From CAYJDR01 sp964368965 (lineage in GTDB: Bacteria > Chrysiogenota > Deferribacteres > Deferribacterales > Mucispirillaceae), in contig CAYJDR010000004.1 of NCBI GenBank assembly GCA_964368965.1, positions 1 through 64,000 of the forward strand: a stretch of DNA of 64,000 nucleotides, written 5' to 3'. The notes under the pieces were generated by a model that was not told the DNA's origin, searched no databases, and saw only the letters and a list, made by a program, of their open reading frames with translations. The position numbers and the translations under genes are program-made. Shown piece by piece: positions 34,905 to 44,046 of this stretch (the first letter of the stretch is position 1; each line of letters opens with the position of its first letter).

Positions 34905-35848
34905 GCATAATATTTGAAATAGCCAGCAGAGTTTACGCTATACAGCTTTATATCCTCTGTGCCTAGTAGGTTTACTGAGCCATTATAGTTTATACCAGCC
35001 TTTACGCCCAAGCCAATGCCGTTATCTAGCTTATATATATAGCTACCTTCGAGAACAGCCTTATATGAAACCAACCCATATAGGTTGCCAAACTTAACAT
35101 CAGGGATAGTAAACGTATCTGTAACACTAATATCGCCATAACCTAACTGAATTAGCACACCTAGATTAAATCCGTCTGCTATCATATTCTTCTTGATATC
35201 GTAAAATAGACCACCAGAGTGAATTTCTGTGCCAACAATAAGCTTTCGAGTGTACGGAGCCTCACCCCCTGAAACAGCTGCAGGCCTAGAAGTATATGAA
35301 TAAAATGCACCAAAATAAGAATGCTCAAAAAGCGACGATTCTGGCACAACAGGAGTATCAACATACAACCTAGCTGTTATAGTTGAATAATTGCCTGAAA
35401 AAACTGTACCACTAGCACGCAAAACACCATCCACATAAGAACCATCAGTCAATGAAAATTCTGTGGTTAAGCTGTCATACTCTACATCTAGCAATATCTC
35501 AGTAGGGTATGAGAAAAAATTTAGCGGAATTGCTGTAGGTATCTTCAAGTATGCATTAGTGTAGCTTACGCCTTTTGAGTTGATATCAAGTGGCGATGCT
35601 GAACCATTAAACGAGAATGAGTTCTTCACGCTCAACTCAGGGCAATAATCACCTAAACAAGCCCTAACACCCACGCCAACATATGGCACAACATAGCCAG
35701 CATGCGTGACATCTGCACTCATGACAGACTCAGGAGTATATGATAACACACCAACGTTCGCAAACGCTTCAAAATCGCTAGCGTTATCATTTGCATATGC
35801 GCAAACTGATGTTAACAAAAGAGCTATAACTAATACTATTTGTTTCAT
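34877..35848 (-). CDS. Secreted protein, probable outer-membrane beta-barrel
   Basis: 323 residues, family not recognised. Signal peptide MKQIVLVIALLLTSVCAYA with an AYA cleavage site. The mature chain is rich in alternating hydrophobic/polar strands with many Y, G and S residues and ends in a strand with aromatic residues (YYATLVFTFAN), as outer-membrane barrels do, though the very last residue is N rather than F. Its start overlaps by 4 bp the stop of the 81-residue protein gene, which in turn overlaps a DUF815 ATPase gene, so all three are co-translated. Function unknown. Confidence 0.6.
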   Translation of the reverse strand: MKQIVLVIALLLTSVCAYANDNASDFEAFANVGVLSYTPESVMSADVTHAGYVVPYVGVGVRACLGDYCPELSVKNSFSFNGSASPLDINSKGVSYTNAYLKIPTAIPLNFFSYPTEILLDVEYDSLTTEFSLTDGSYVDGVLRASGTVFSGNYSTITARLYVDTPVVPESSLFEHSYFGAFYSYTSRPAAVSGGEAPYTRKLIVGTEIHSGGLFYDIKKNMIADGFNLGVLIQLGYGDISVTDTFTIPDVKFGNLYGLVSYKAVLEGSYIYKLDNGIGLGVKAGINYNGSVNLLGTEDIKLYSVNSAGYFKYYATLVFTFAN

Positions 35849-36090
35849 TGGTCTGCAAGCACCCTATCCCTAGTTTCTATCATGACGCCATGAACTGTTG
35901 GCTCTATGCTTGAGTCGCTAGACCACACGCCATCAATTGTCTGAAAAAAGCCTTTCCTGACATTGATTTCTGCATCAGGGTACCTTGACATCAAAGCTAC
36001 GTTAACAGCTTCGATAACTACTGGCAACATGTCTTCGCCACCTGATTTTTCTATAGATAAGTTTACATCAATTTTTAAAGTGTCGCTCAT
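35845..36090 (-). CDS. Small 81-residue protein coupled to a DUF815 ATPase
   Basis: Not recognised. The first half (LKIDVNLSIEK ... VIEAVNVALMSRYPDAEINVRKG) has the feel of a small alpha/beta protein and faintly recalls DinI in length and in the L..RYPD.E..VR pattern, but the second half does not match, so I would not name it. Start and stop overlap both neighbours (TAATG with the ATPase, ATGA with the barrel protein), which strongly supports its being a real gene. Confidence 0.6.
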   Translation of the reverse strand: MSDTLKIDVNLSIEKSGGEDMLPVVIEAVNVALMSRYPDAEINVRKGFFQTIDGVWSSDSSIEPTVHGVMIETRDRVLADQ

Positions 36091-36830
36091 TACTCCCCCT
36101 CCGAAACGATTGCAGAATATATTGCAAATTGCTTTGCTAGCCTACCGCTTCTGCCACCTCTGTCAATGGCATAATTCTCTGCTAAGCGTTGCCAATCTTC
36201 ATTATAGCACACATTGTATTTTTTTAAATACATTTCTACGATTTCTAAATACTCAACTTTCGATATAATACCAAATCGAACAACTATACCAAACCGTGCT
36301 TCAAGTGAAGTCCTCTCGTTTACGTCATCTCGCGCGTAAATGTCTGATGTATCAAGCGCTCTATCACTCATAATGTGGCGCTTGTTGCTTGTGATTGTGA
36401 ATATGATATTCTGAGGCTTCTCTTCAAGCCCGCCTTCGATAGATGACTTAAATTGCCTGTAAAATTCTGAAGTGTCATCAAACGAAATATCATCAATATA
36501 CAGTAGTAAACGCTTATCGCAATTCTCTCTAGCTGTTTTGTATAGCTCATATATTGCAGTGTTAGAGTAATCTAGAACCTCGATAGTAACAAGCCCACTA
36601 TCAGCATATTTCAACGCCATCTGCCTAAGCAAAGTAGATTTACCGCTACCTTTTTCGCCCCAAAATAACATATTGAGCGCAAAACCATGCTTTATGAAAA
36701 ATTTCACATTACTATCAACAAGTTTTATATTTTCATCAATCGAAAGAAGCACATCTTGTTGTTTACCAGCAAAGATAATTTCTTCAAACTTACCGTTAAT
36801 AAACCTATAAGCATAATTTTTCAACTGCAT
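36090..36830 (-). CDS. DUF815-type AAA ATPase
   Basis: 246 residues. Walker A is FWGEKGSGKSTLLRQ (about residue 56-70), Walker B is LLLYIDDISFDD, sensor region FTITSNKRHIM, and a C-terminal GGRSGRLAKQF motif; this order is that of DUF815 proteins, a little-studied AAA family often fused or linked to unknown partners. Cytoplasmic. First gene of a three-gene coupled set with an 81-residue protein and a secreted barrel-like protein; divergent from the cNMP/CBS gene. Confidence 0.82.
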   Translation of the reverse strand: MQLKNYAYRFINGKFEEIIFAGKQQDVLLSIDENIKLVDSNVKFFIKHGFALNMLFWGEKGSGKSTLLRQMALKYADSGLVTIEVLDYSNTAIYELYKTARENCDKRLLLYIDDISFDDTSEFYRQFKSSIEGGLEEKPQNIIFTITSNKRHIMSDRALDTSDIYARDDVNERTSLEARFGIVVRFGIISKVEYLEIVEMYLKKYNVCYNEDWQRLAENYAIDRGGRSGRLAKQFAIYSAIVSEGE

Positions 36831-36996
36831 ACGGCAACCCCCACACTGTATAACTTTACTCTATATAACTGGGTTTGCATAGTCAAGTGATTTATACAGT
36901 TATAAAAAATTATTCACATACTTAATAATGATTATTGATTTTATATATAATATGTGGTTAAATGTTAGTTAGATTATTATATTCAAGAGGCGAAAT

Positions 36997-38889
36997 ATGG
37001 CAAACGACACATATACCCTATCAAACAGCATAGTTGCGAAACTTAAATCACAAGCTTTATTTGCTAATATTCCTGAAGAGGATATTAAATCATCTATCAC
37101 AAACTTTGAGGAACTACACATCCTTAAAGGTGAGCCTGTGTTCAGAAAAGGTGAACGCTACCACAAAGGTATCTACTTCGTTATTAACGGAACAGTCTCT
37201 CTTGAAAATTATGACACACACAAGCAAATCTACTGCGAAAATGAGCCTGTAGGCCTTTCTACATTCCTTGGCAAAACTAGATACACTAGCGACGCTATAG
37301 CTACTGTCGATTCTGACCTCGTATTCGTGCATGAGATTTGCATCTACAACATCATGGCATCTTTTGAGCATTTTCGCTACAAACTGACAGACGACATAAA
37401 CGCAAGGCTTGCAAGCCTTAGCAACTCACTCGCAGCTAGGAAGCGCACAGCATTCTCTACTGTTGCTAGCCATATGTCATCGCCTGTTATGACCATACAA
37501 ACAAACAAAACAGTTATCGACGCTGCTAGATTAATGGCCGATGCTCACGTTGAGAGCTTGCTTATCGTCAACCGTAAGCAAATCATCAAAGGGCTTATCA
37601 CATCATCAAACATCATGAACAAGTTTGTTTGCAACGTGCAAGAAAATATCGACGCACTCGAAGTTGAAAGATATGGCGACACAGAACCACTATTTTTCCC
37701 ACCTGAGTTGCCTATAAACGAAGCAGCTACAGAACTCCAAATTGCAGGAAAATCACACGCCATAGTTATACAACACGGCAAACCGATAGGTATTTTATCA
37801 AGCAACAACATCGCACTGAAATTATACAGAAACTATAACCTCTTCACTACGCACATCGAAGGACTTAAAACAATAGACGAACTTAAAGTCGCATACGGAA
37901 ACATTTTAAACATAGCAAGCACACTTTCTACATCAGCTAGGATATCTAGGGAAACACTAACAACCCTTTCACACATATACTACGCTATCGAGAAAGCTAC
38001 GTTTAACATCACTATCGACGAAGTGAACAAAAAGCATGGCTTCGATATCACAACTCAACACCATGCATACTTAGTGCTTGGCTCGGCAGCTAGAAGGGAG
38101 ATGAACCTACAACCGTACATCAACCACGCAATCATACTGCACGACAACACAGATGATAAAACATATAACCAATTTGTCGAGTTTGCAAAATGCTTCAACA
38201 AAAATCTGGAAATGGTCGGCTTTAGGTTCGACCAACTTGACGACACAGACACTAGCCCAGATATCGGGCTTATTAAACGCATGTCAGAATGGCTTGAATT
38301 TATTGACAATTGGAGCACAAAAGATGGCGACTACAGCGGCAACTCATGCTTCTCATGCATCATGGATATCGCAATTTTTGACGGTGATGTCGCATCTGCA
38401 TGGAAACTTCGCAACCACCTCATAACAAAAGTTATAAATAAACCATCTACTATCCGTAAGATATTAAAACTGTATCCAACAATCAAGATACCTATATCAC
38501 AATTCGGCAGCTTCATCACAGAAAAAGATGGCGACTACGAAAACATGATAGACTTACACGGCAATGCACTCTCCTACCTAGTTAATATCACTAGGCTTTT
38601 AGCGCTACATGCCGGCATCAACGACACAAGCACAATTAGCAGAATTGAACACCTAGCAAGAAAAGGCATAGTGCCTGAAAAAATGGCCGCGAACACAATC
38701 ATGGCGTTTGATACTATCCTTGAAACACTACTTAGTGAACAAATAAACCAGCATGAAAACGGGCAACCTATCACAACATATGTTACCCCTTCAAAAATGT
38801 CGCTATTCTATCAAGAAAAACTGAAACGCGCACTACAGTTTTTAACGATATACACTAGCCACGGTATGAACCACTTAATGAACTTATAA
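36997..38889 (+). CDS. cNMP-binding, CBS-pair and DUF294 nucleotidyltransferase-like protein
   Basis: 630 residues with the classic architecture: cyclic-nucleotide-binding domain (about 20-145), a CBS pair (about 160-290, beginning MSSPVMTIQTNKTVIDAARL in part), a DUF294 nucleotidyltransferase-like domain (about 325-460) and its C-terminal helical domain (to 630). In the nucleotidyltransferase core GSAARREMN is recognisable, but where the family has TDQDNAL the sequence reads PYINHAI, so both catalytic aspartates are missing. It probably senses nucleotides without transferring them. RBS AGAGGCG. The NYN-LOTUS gene follows 13 bp later. Confidence 0.85.
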   Translation: MANDTYTLSNSIVAKLKSQALFANIPEEDIKSSITNFEELHILKGEPVFRKGERYHKGIYFVINGTVSLENYDTHKQIYCENEPVGLSTFLGKTRYTSDAIATVDSDLVFVHEICIYNIMASFEHFRYKLTDDINARLASLSNSLAARKRTAFSTVASHMSSPVMTIQTNKTVIDAARLMADAHVESLLIVNRKQIIKGLITSSNIMNKFVCNVQENIDALEVERYGDTEPLFFPPELPINEAATELQIAGKSHAIVIQHGKPIGILSSNNIALKLYRNYNLFTTHIEGLKTIDELKVAYGNILNIASTLSTSARISRETLTTLSHIYYAIEKATFNITIDEVNKKHGFDITTQHHAYLVLGSAARREMNLQPYINHAIILHDNTDDKTYNQFVEFAKCFNKNLEMVGFRFDQLDDTDTSPDIGLIKRMSEWLEFIDNWSTKDGDYSGNSCFSCIMDIAIFDGDVASAWKLRNHLITKVINKPSTIRKILKLYPTIKIPISQFGSFITEKDGDYENMIDLHGNALSYLVNITRLLALHAGINDTSTISRIEHLARKGIVPEKMAANTIMAFDTILETLLSEQINQHENGQPITTYVTPSKMSLFYQEKLKRALQFLTIYTSHGMNHLMNL

Positions 38890-38902
38890 GGTTTAAAATT
38901 AA

Positions 38903-39700
38903 ATGAATATCGAAAAACAAAACAAACTAGTAGTTTTAATTGATGCTGATAATGCATCACCAGCAAACATAGACGGACTCATGGAAGAGATTGCAAAATA
39001 CGGTATCGCTATCGTTAAACGTATTTACGGCGACTGGACTAGCCCTAACCTTAAAGGCTGGAAAGAAATGCTACCGCTACACGCAATCCAACCTATGCAA
39101 CAATTTGGCTACACTACGGGTAAAAACTCGACTGATAGCGCAATGATTATCGACGCTATGGATATTTTATATACATCAAAAGCCGATGGGTTTTGCATTG
39201 TATCAAGCGATAGCGATTTCACAAGGCTAGCTTCACGCATACGCGAGGCTGGGTTAATCGTTTATGGGTTTGGAGAGCGCAAAACACCAGAAGCGTTCAT
39301 CAAAGCATGTAACAAGTTCATATATGTAGAAAACTTAAAATGCGATGATGAAGAAATCGAAGCAAAACCTAAAAAATATTCATCAAACGAACTAAAAGCA
39401 GACACAACGCTCGTAAACCTATTACGTGCTGCTGTTAATGCATCAGAAGACGACGATGGGTGGGCATACCTTGCAACTGTTGGGCAATATATCAACAACA
39501 AAGCATCAGAGTTCGACCCACGCTCATATGGCTACACAAAACTACATGAACTAATTAAAGCAATAAAACTATTTGATATAGACCCACGCAAAGACCCACG
39601 TGCACCTAATATCAAACAAATTTATATCAAAGACAACCGCAAAAAAAGAAGTAATGGCGATGAGCCACATATAATAAAAGAGGAAAGTAATGAAGTTTAA
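38903..39700 (+). CDS. NYN-domain ribonuclease-like protein with C-terminal OST-HTH/LOTUS domain
   Basis: 265 residues. The N-terminal NYN (PIN-like, LabA/DUF88) domain shows the acidic residues VLIDADN, STDSAMIIDAMD and SSDSDFTRLA. The C-terminal part (about 170-240: LVNLLRAAVN, VGQYINNK, FDPRSYGYTKLHELI) is an OST-HTH/LOTUS domain, which binds RNA. Likely an RNA-degrading or RNA-binding protein. Overlaps the next gene, a glyoxalase, by 11 bp and follows the cNMP/CBS protein closely. Confidence 0.85.
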   Translation: MNIEKQNKLVVLIDADNASPANIDGLMEEIAKYGIAIVKRIYGDWTSPNLKGWKEMLPLHAIQPMQQFGYTTGKNSTDSAMIIDAMDILYTSKADGFCIVSSDSDFTRLASRIREAGLIVYGFGERKTPEAFIKACNKFIYVENLKCDDEEIEAKPKKYSSNELKADTTLVNLLRAAVNASEDDDGWAYLATVGQYINNKASEFDPRSYGYTKLHELIKAIKLFDIDPRKDPRAPNIKQIYIKDNRKKRSNGDEPHIIKEESNEV

Positions 39701-40070
39701 AATTGCACACACAAATTTTAATGTGAAAAACTTGAAAGAAAGCCTTGAGTTCTACAACAAAGCACTAGGCATGGAAGAAAAAAGAAGATACAACGGCGAA
39801 GGCTTCACACTAGCATATATTGGCGACGAAACTGGTACTCACCTACTCGAACTAACTGAACTAGATAAGCACCCACAACCATACGACTTAGGCGAAAACG
39901 AAATCCACTTCGCATTCACTGTAGACGATTTCGACGCAGCTTACGAGCACCACAAAGCTATGGATTGCATCTGCTACGAAAACAAAGGCATGGGCATCTA
40001 CTTCATCAAAGATCCAGACGGATACTGGTTAGAAATTATGCCAACTAAAATGGAAAACTTAGGAGAGTAA
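39690..40070 (+). CDS. gloA: Lactoylglutathione lyase (glyoxalase I)-like protein
   Basis: 126 residues, a single VOC-fold chain. Features fit glyoxalase I: N-terminal metal histidine in IAHTNFNVKN, LLELTEL with the glutamate, IHFAFTVDD with a second histidine and IKDPDGYWLEIM with the terminal glutamate. It detoxifies methylglyoxal as the hemithioacetal of a thiol. GAGGAAAG precedes the start, which lies inside the end of the NYN gene. Only 1 bp before yjdM. Confidence 0.88.
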   Translation: MKFKIAHTNFNVKNLKESLEFYNKALGMEEKRRYNGEGFTLAYIGDETGTHLLELTELDKHPQPYDLGENEIHFAFTVDDFDAAYEHHKAMDCICYENKGMGIYFIKDPDGYWLEIMPTKMENLGE

Positions 40071-40071
40071 C

Positions 40072-40407
40072 ATGTCAACAGTATGTCCAAAATGTGCTTA
40101 TGACCCAATGTACGAAGATAACGGCATGATGGTTTGCCCTATCTGCGCTTATGAAGAGGAAATCAATAAAGAAGAAGTTGACAACTCTATCAAAGACGCT
40201 AACGGCAACGTCCTACAAGACGGCGACAGCGTAAGCGTTATAAAAGACCTTAAAGTAAAAGGCAGCTCTAGTGGCATTAAAGTTGGCACTAAAGTAAAAA
40301 ATATCAAATTGATATACGATAGCAGCGACGGCCACAATATTGACTGCAAAGTCGATGGAATTGGCGCTATGAAGCTGAAATCAGAGTTCGTAAAAAAACT
40401 GAAATAA
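40072..40407 (+). CDS. YjdM/PhnA-family zinc-ribbon protein
   Basis: 111 residues. N-terminal zinc ribbon (CPKCAYDPMYEDNGMMVCPIC, cysteines at 5, 8, 23 and 26) followed by an SH3-like domain with DANGNVLQDGDSV and IKDLKVKG. This is the YjdM family, named after alkylphosphonate utilisation but not shown to act on phosphonates. Last gene of the series starting with the cNMP/CBS protein, ended by a terminator. Confidence 0.88.
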   Translation: MSTVCPKCAYDPMYEDNGMMVCPICAYEEEINKEEVDNSIKDANGNVLQDGDSVSVIKDLKVKGSSSGIKVGTKVKNIKLIYDSSDGHNIDCKVDGIGAMKLKSEFVKKLK

Positions 40408-40415
40408 CAATAACT

Positions 40416-40445
40416 TACCCTACTTAACCGTAGGGTATTTTTTTT
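40416..40445 (+). terminator. Rho-independent terminator after yjdM-like gene
   Basis: Arms TACCCTAC and GTAGGGTA with a 6-nt loop, followed by eight T residues. The T tract directly precedes the ribosome-binding site of the next gene. Confidence 0.9.
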
Positions 40446-40455
40446 GAGAGATACC

Positions 40456-41097
40456 ATGAAACACCAAAAACACCACGCATATTTAATTGTAGATATGAGC
40501 CAAGAAATAGATTTTTCTTACGTCGCTAATGAATATTATCAAATGGCGTCTAAAGATAAGTTCCTGAAATTTGCAGAGTTGATACAGCCAATTGTGGATC
40601 TATCTGAGCCAAAGAAAAACCGCGTACATACCGAGATGTATTTAAGAGATAGTGAAACTAACAAAGCTACAAAACTAAAACTAGGCACACTCAAATGGAA
40701 CGACACAAGCTTTACAAAAATCTTTGACACAATAGACAGTTATAACGGCGAACAAATTTCAATGCTACCGATTAAAGCAGAGTTTCCAAGTATCATATCT
40801 GCATATAAAGCAAGCGATTGCCCAAAACTATTGATTGATTTCATAAACTGTGGCGCAAGTGTATCAATTAGGGAAGATATATTTGAGAAACTCGGGAAAG
40901 AGCATGTAGAGCGTATTATAAAAGATATCGCAACCTTGTTCACTGATACAGAGATATTATACCGTAAAGCGCCGATATTTTCAGAATTAATGGTGGACAC
41001 AGATAATGAACGCATACAAGACTATATCGCCTTAATACATAAGATGAATTTAAAAAGAAATCATCAGCCAAAGAAATGGCAAAAGATAACGATATAA
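40456..41097 (+). CDS. Hypothetical protein
   Basis: 213 residues, not recognised. No signal peptide or membrane segment. It starts HHAYLIVDMSQEIDF, is rich in lysine, aspartate and isoleucine and ends in a basic tail (KRNHQPKKWQKITI). I chose the ATG at 40456 with GAGAGA upstream over the TTG at 40444, which lies in the terminator T tract. The gene begins only 10 bp after the terminator, so its expression must depend on read-through or on a promoter inside yjdM. Its base composition is somewhat A/T richer than its upstream neighbours. Confidence 0.6.
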   Translation: MKHQKHHAYLIVDMSQEIDFSYVANEYYQMASKDKFLKFAELIQPIVDLSEPKKNRVHTEMYLRDSETNKATKLKLGTLKWNDTSFTKIFDTIDSYNGEQISMLPIKAEFPSIISAYKASDCPKLLIDFINCGASVSIREDIFEKLGKEHVERIIKDIATLFTDTEILYRKAPIFSELMVDTDNERIQDYIALIHKMNLKRNHQPKKWQKITI

Positions 41098-41222
41098 TCG
41101 ACTATACATAGCGGACTACCCACAACATGAAGCTAACCCACGAAGGTAGCCCTACCTTAAGTAACAACACAATATCAAAGTTTCAAGTAATATAAGTTAA
41201 GATAACATGATATATTGGGCAC

Positions 41223-41252
41223 AAAAAAAGCTGTGAGGAAATACCCCACAGC
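41223..41252 (-). terminator. Terminator of the ATP synthase operon
   Basis: Minus-strand stem of 9 bp with one G-T pair (GCTGTGGGG with CCTCACAGC), 5-nt loop, followed by seven T residues. 22 bp after atpC. Confidence 0.88.
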
Positions 41253-41274
41253 CTAAATTGTATAATTTGTTTGA

Positions 41275-41688
41275 TTAGCTATTTACTTCTTCAGCAACCG
41301 CAATGCGAGCTAACTGAGTATCTATGATAGCTTGAGCTTCTTTTTCCCTTTCAGGAGTTAAGCTTTTATCAGCTAAGATAGCACTAGTTTTTTCAACGAG
41401 CTCTTTTGCATGCTTAACGTCGATTTCATGCGCTTTAGTAGCCGACTCAGCAAGCACGACGATTTTATCGTCTGTAACTTCTAAAAAGCCTTTACTAACA
41501 AACACATGGTGCCTAACGTTATCAACTAAGTAAGTAAATCCACCAGCAACAAGTGAAGTAAAGAATGGTGCATGCCCAGCTAAAACGCCGAACTGCCCTT
41601 CGCTACCTTGTGCTATTATTTCATCAACTTCCCCAGAAACAAGCACTTGTTCAGGTGATACTAACTCAAGAAAAAGTTTCTCAGCCAT
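41275..41688 (-). CDS. atpC: ATP synthase epsilon subunit
   Basis: 137 residues. Central-stalk regulatory subunit of F1. Start EKLFLELVSPEQVLVSGEVDEI and then GEFGVLAGHAPFFTSL-like sequence (EGQFGVLAGHAPFF) are characteristic; the C-terminal third is the two-helix hairpin that inhibits hydrolysis. Last gene of the operon, 3 bp after atpD. Confidence 0.96.
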   Translation of the reverse strand: MAEKLFLELVSPEQVLVSGEVDEIIAQGSEGQFGVLAGHAPFFTSLVAGGFTYLVDNVRHHVFVSKGFLEVTDDKIVVLAESATKAHEIDVKHAKELVEKTSAILADKSLTPEREKEAQAIIDTQLARIAVAEEVNS

Positions 41689-41691
41689 ATC

Positions 41692-43098
41692 TTAGTTTCC
41701 TTGCTTTGATTTTTCAAAAGCCTCTAGTACTTCTTCAATTCCGCCACGCATGTAGAAGAACTGCTCAGGTATCTCATCACATTTACCATCAAGGATCATT
41801 TTGAAACCTTTGATAGAATCTTTTAGTGATACGTAAGTACCAGGTGTACCAGTGAACTGCTCAGCAACGTGGAACGGTTGAGATAGGAATCTTTGGATCT
41901 TTCTTGCGCGTGCAACAGTATCCTTATCTTCCTCTGAAAGCTCTTCCATACCTAAGATTGCAATGATATCTTGAAGTTCTTTATAACGCTGTAGAATAGC
42001 TTGAACGCCACGAGCAGTGTTATAGTGCTCGTCACCAACGTATTCTGGAGCTAAAATTCTTGAAGTAGAATCTAATGGGTCAACCGCAGGGTAGATACCC
42101 ATCTCTGAGATCGCACGAGATAAAACTGTTTTTGCATCTAAGTGAGCAAATGTTGTAGCTGGTGCAGGGTCTGTTAAGTCATCGGCTGGTACGTATACCG
42201 CTTGAACTGAAGTAATAGAACCTTTCTTAGTAGATGTAATACGCTCTTGTAGTGCGCCCATCTCTGTAGCAAGTGTTGGCTGGTAACCAACCGCAGATGG
42301 CATACGGCCAAGTAGAGCCGAAACCTCTGAACCTGCTTGAGAGAAACGGAAGATGTTATCTACGAATAGAAGAACGTCTTGCCCTTGATCTCTGAAGTGC
42401 TCAGCAACTGAAAGAGCTGATAAAGCAACCCTCATACGTGCACCAGGTGATTCGTTCATCTGGCCGTATACAAGAGAAACTTTGTCGATAACGCCTGACT
42501 CTGTCATTTCTAACAATAAGTCGTTACCTTCACGAGTACGCTCACCAACACCAGCGAAAACTGAGTAACCACCGTGCTCTTGCGCGATGTTGTTGATTAA
42601 TTCCATGATAACAACCGTTTTACCAACGCCCGCACCACCGAATAGACCAGTTTTACCACCTTTTGTGTATGGTTCTAGCAAGTCGATAACTTTGATACCT
42701 GTTTCAAGGATTTCAACGCCTGTGTCTTGGTCTTCAAGTAATGGAGTTGGTTGGTGGATTGCTCTTCTGCTTTCTTCAGCAACAGGGCCTTTACCATCAA
42801 CTGGCTCGCCGATTACGTTTAAGATACGTCCAAGAACGCCTTTACCAACTGGTACAGATATAGGTGCACCAGTATCAGTTGCTTCCATACCTCTAACTAA
42901 ACCGTCAGTAGAAGCCATACAAACCGCACGAACTGTGTCTTCACCTAGGTGTTGAGCAACTTCAGCGATAACTGATTCGTTTGTATCTTTATTTTCAATT
43001 TTTATTGCGTTATAGATTTTCGGTAGCTTACCTGTGTCGAACTTAACGTCAACAACAGGACCGATAATCTGAGTAATTTTACCTTTACTTCCCGCCAT
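41692..43098 (-). CDS. atpD: ATP synthase beta subunit
   Basis: Catalytic F1 subunit, 468 residues. P-loop GGAGVGKTV (about residue 150), the catalytic glutamate in GVGERTREGND, DNIFRFSQAGSEVSALLGRMPSAVGYQPTLA (in part) and the DELSEED-type ELSEEDKD motif are present. A start at 43134 would add 12 residues; 43098 is better because AGGAG lies upstream and MAGSKGKI is the usual beginning. Confidence 0.97.
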   Translation of the reverse strand: MAGSKGKITQIIGPVVDVKFDTGKLPKIYNAIKIENKDTNESVIAEVAQHLGEDTVRAVCMASTDGLVRGMEATDTGAPISVPVGKGVLGRILNVIGEPVDGKGPVAEESRRAIHQPTPLLEDQDTGVEILETGIKVIDLLEPYTKGGKTGLFGGAGVGKTVVIMELINNIAQEHGGYSVFAGVGERTREGNDLLLEMTESGVIDKVSLVYGQMNESPGARMRVALSALSVAEHFRDQGQDVLLFVDNIFRFSQAGSEVSALLGRMPSAVGYQPTLATEMGALQERITSTKKGSITSVQAVYVPADDLTDPAPATTFAHLDAKTVLSRAISEMGIYPAVDPLDSTSRILAPEYVGDEHYNTARGVQAILQRYKELQDIIAILGMEELSEEDKDTVARARKIQRFLSQPFHVAEQFTGTPGTYVSLKDSIKGFKMILDGKCDEIPEQFFYMRGGIEEVLEAFEKSKQGN

Positions 43099-43117
43099 GT
43101 ACTTTCTCCTAATTAAA

Positions 43118-43984
43118 TTATAATGCTTCGGCACCGTTTACGATGTCGAGGAGTTCTGTTGTAATAGCAGCTTGTCTTGCCTTGTTGTAGTTTAAAACAA
43201 GCTTTTTAATCATTTCACCTGCATTCGTAGTTGCACTATCCATTGCAACCATTCTTGCACCGTGTTCGCCTGCTGCCGATTCCATCATACCTTGGTATAT
43301 AATTGTGTTAATATACTGTGGTAAGATTTGCTCTAAAACGCTTTCCACGCTAGGCTCGTATTCGAAATCTGGGAATACTTCGCTTTCGCCTGCTGCTTCT
43401 GTTTCGATAGCAACTGGAAGAACTTTAGTAGCTTTTACTTGCTGTGATGATGTCGAAACAAACTCATTATATACGATACGTAGTTCGTCGATAACGCCAT
43501 CTTCAAAATCTTTGATACCAAGTTGACCAACTTCTAAGGCTTTCTCAAAAGTGTACTTGCCACCAAGATCTATCCATTGGTGAGCTATCGGGAAAGGACG
43601 ACGCTTAAAAAAGTCGTAAACCCTTTTACCAACAACGTATAACCTAACTTTGTCAGCACCAAGTGCTAAACATTGAGCATACGCTTCTTTGATAACGTTT
43701 GAGTTAAACGCACCGCATAGACCTTTGTCAGATGCGATAACTAATAAACCAACCGTTTTCACTTCTTCGCGTACATCCATATACATGTTAGATTGGCTGC
43801 CTTGTGAGCGAGCCGATATATCTTTAATAACTTCAGACATCTTCGCAGAGTAAGGACGTGCAGACTGCATAGCTTCAATCGCTTTACGCATCTTAGCTGC
43901 CGAAACCATTTTCATAGCTTTCGTAATTTTTTGCGTATTTTCTACCGACTGAATTTGACGTTTTATATCGCGTGCACTTGCCAT
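43118..43984 (-). CDS. atpG: ATP synthase gamma subunit
   Basis: Central rotor stalk, 288 residues. N-terminal SARDIKRQIQSVENTQKITKAM (in part) and the C-terminal NKARQAAITTELLDIVNGAEAL (in part) helices are diagnostic. LVIASDKGLCGAFN is the conserved core segment. 19 bp before atpD in transcription order. Confidence 0.97.
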   Translation of the reverse strand: MASARDIKRQIQSVENTQKITKAMKMVSAAKMRKAIEAMQSARPYSAKMSEVIKDISARSQGSQSNMYMDVREEVKTVGLLVIASDKGLCGAFNSNVIKEAYAQCLALGADKVRLYVVGKRVYDFFKRRPFPIAHQWIDLGGKYTFEKALEVGQLGIKDFEDGVIDELRIVYNEFVSTSSQQVKATKVLPVAIETEAAGESEVFPDFEYEPSVESVLEQILPQYINTIIYQGMMESAAGEHGARMVAMDSATTNAGEMIKKLVLNYNKARQAAITTELLDIVNGAEAL

Positions 43985-44046
43985 TAACTGCTCCTAATTT
44001 TTAACAACAGCACATGCCCCTAAAGGCACGTGCTATAATGGTTTTC

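Noticed and set aside
35845..36090. DinI homolog
   Set aside because: Length and a short LxxRYPDxE pattern are suggestive, but the second half does not fit and the neighbours are not DNA-repair genes.
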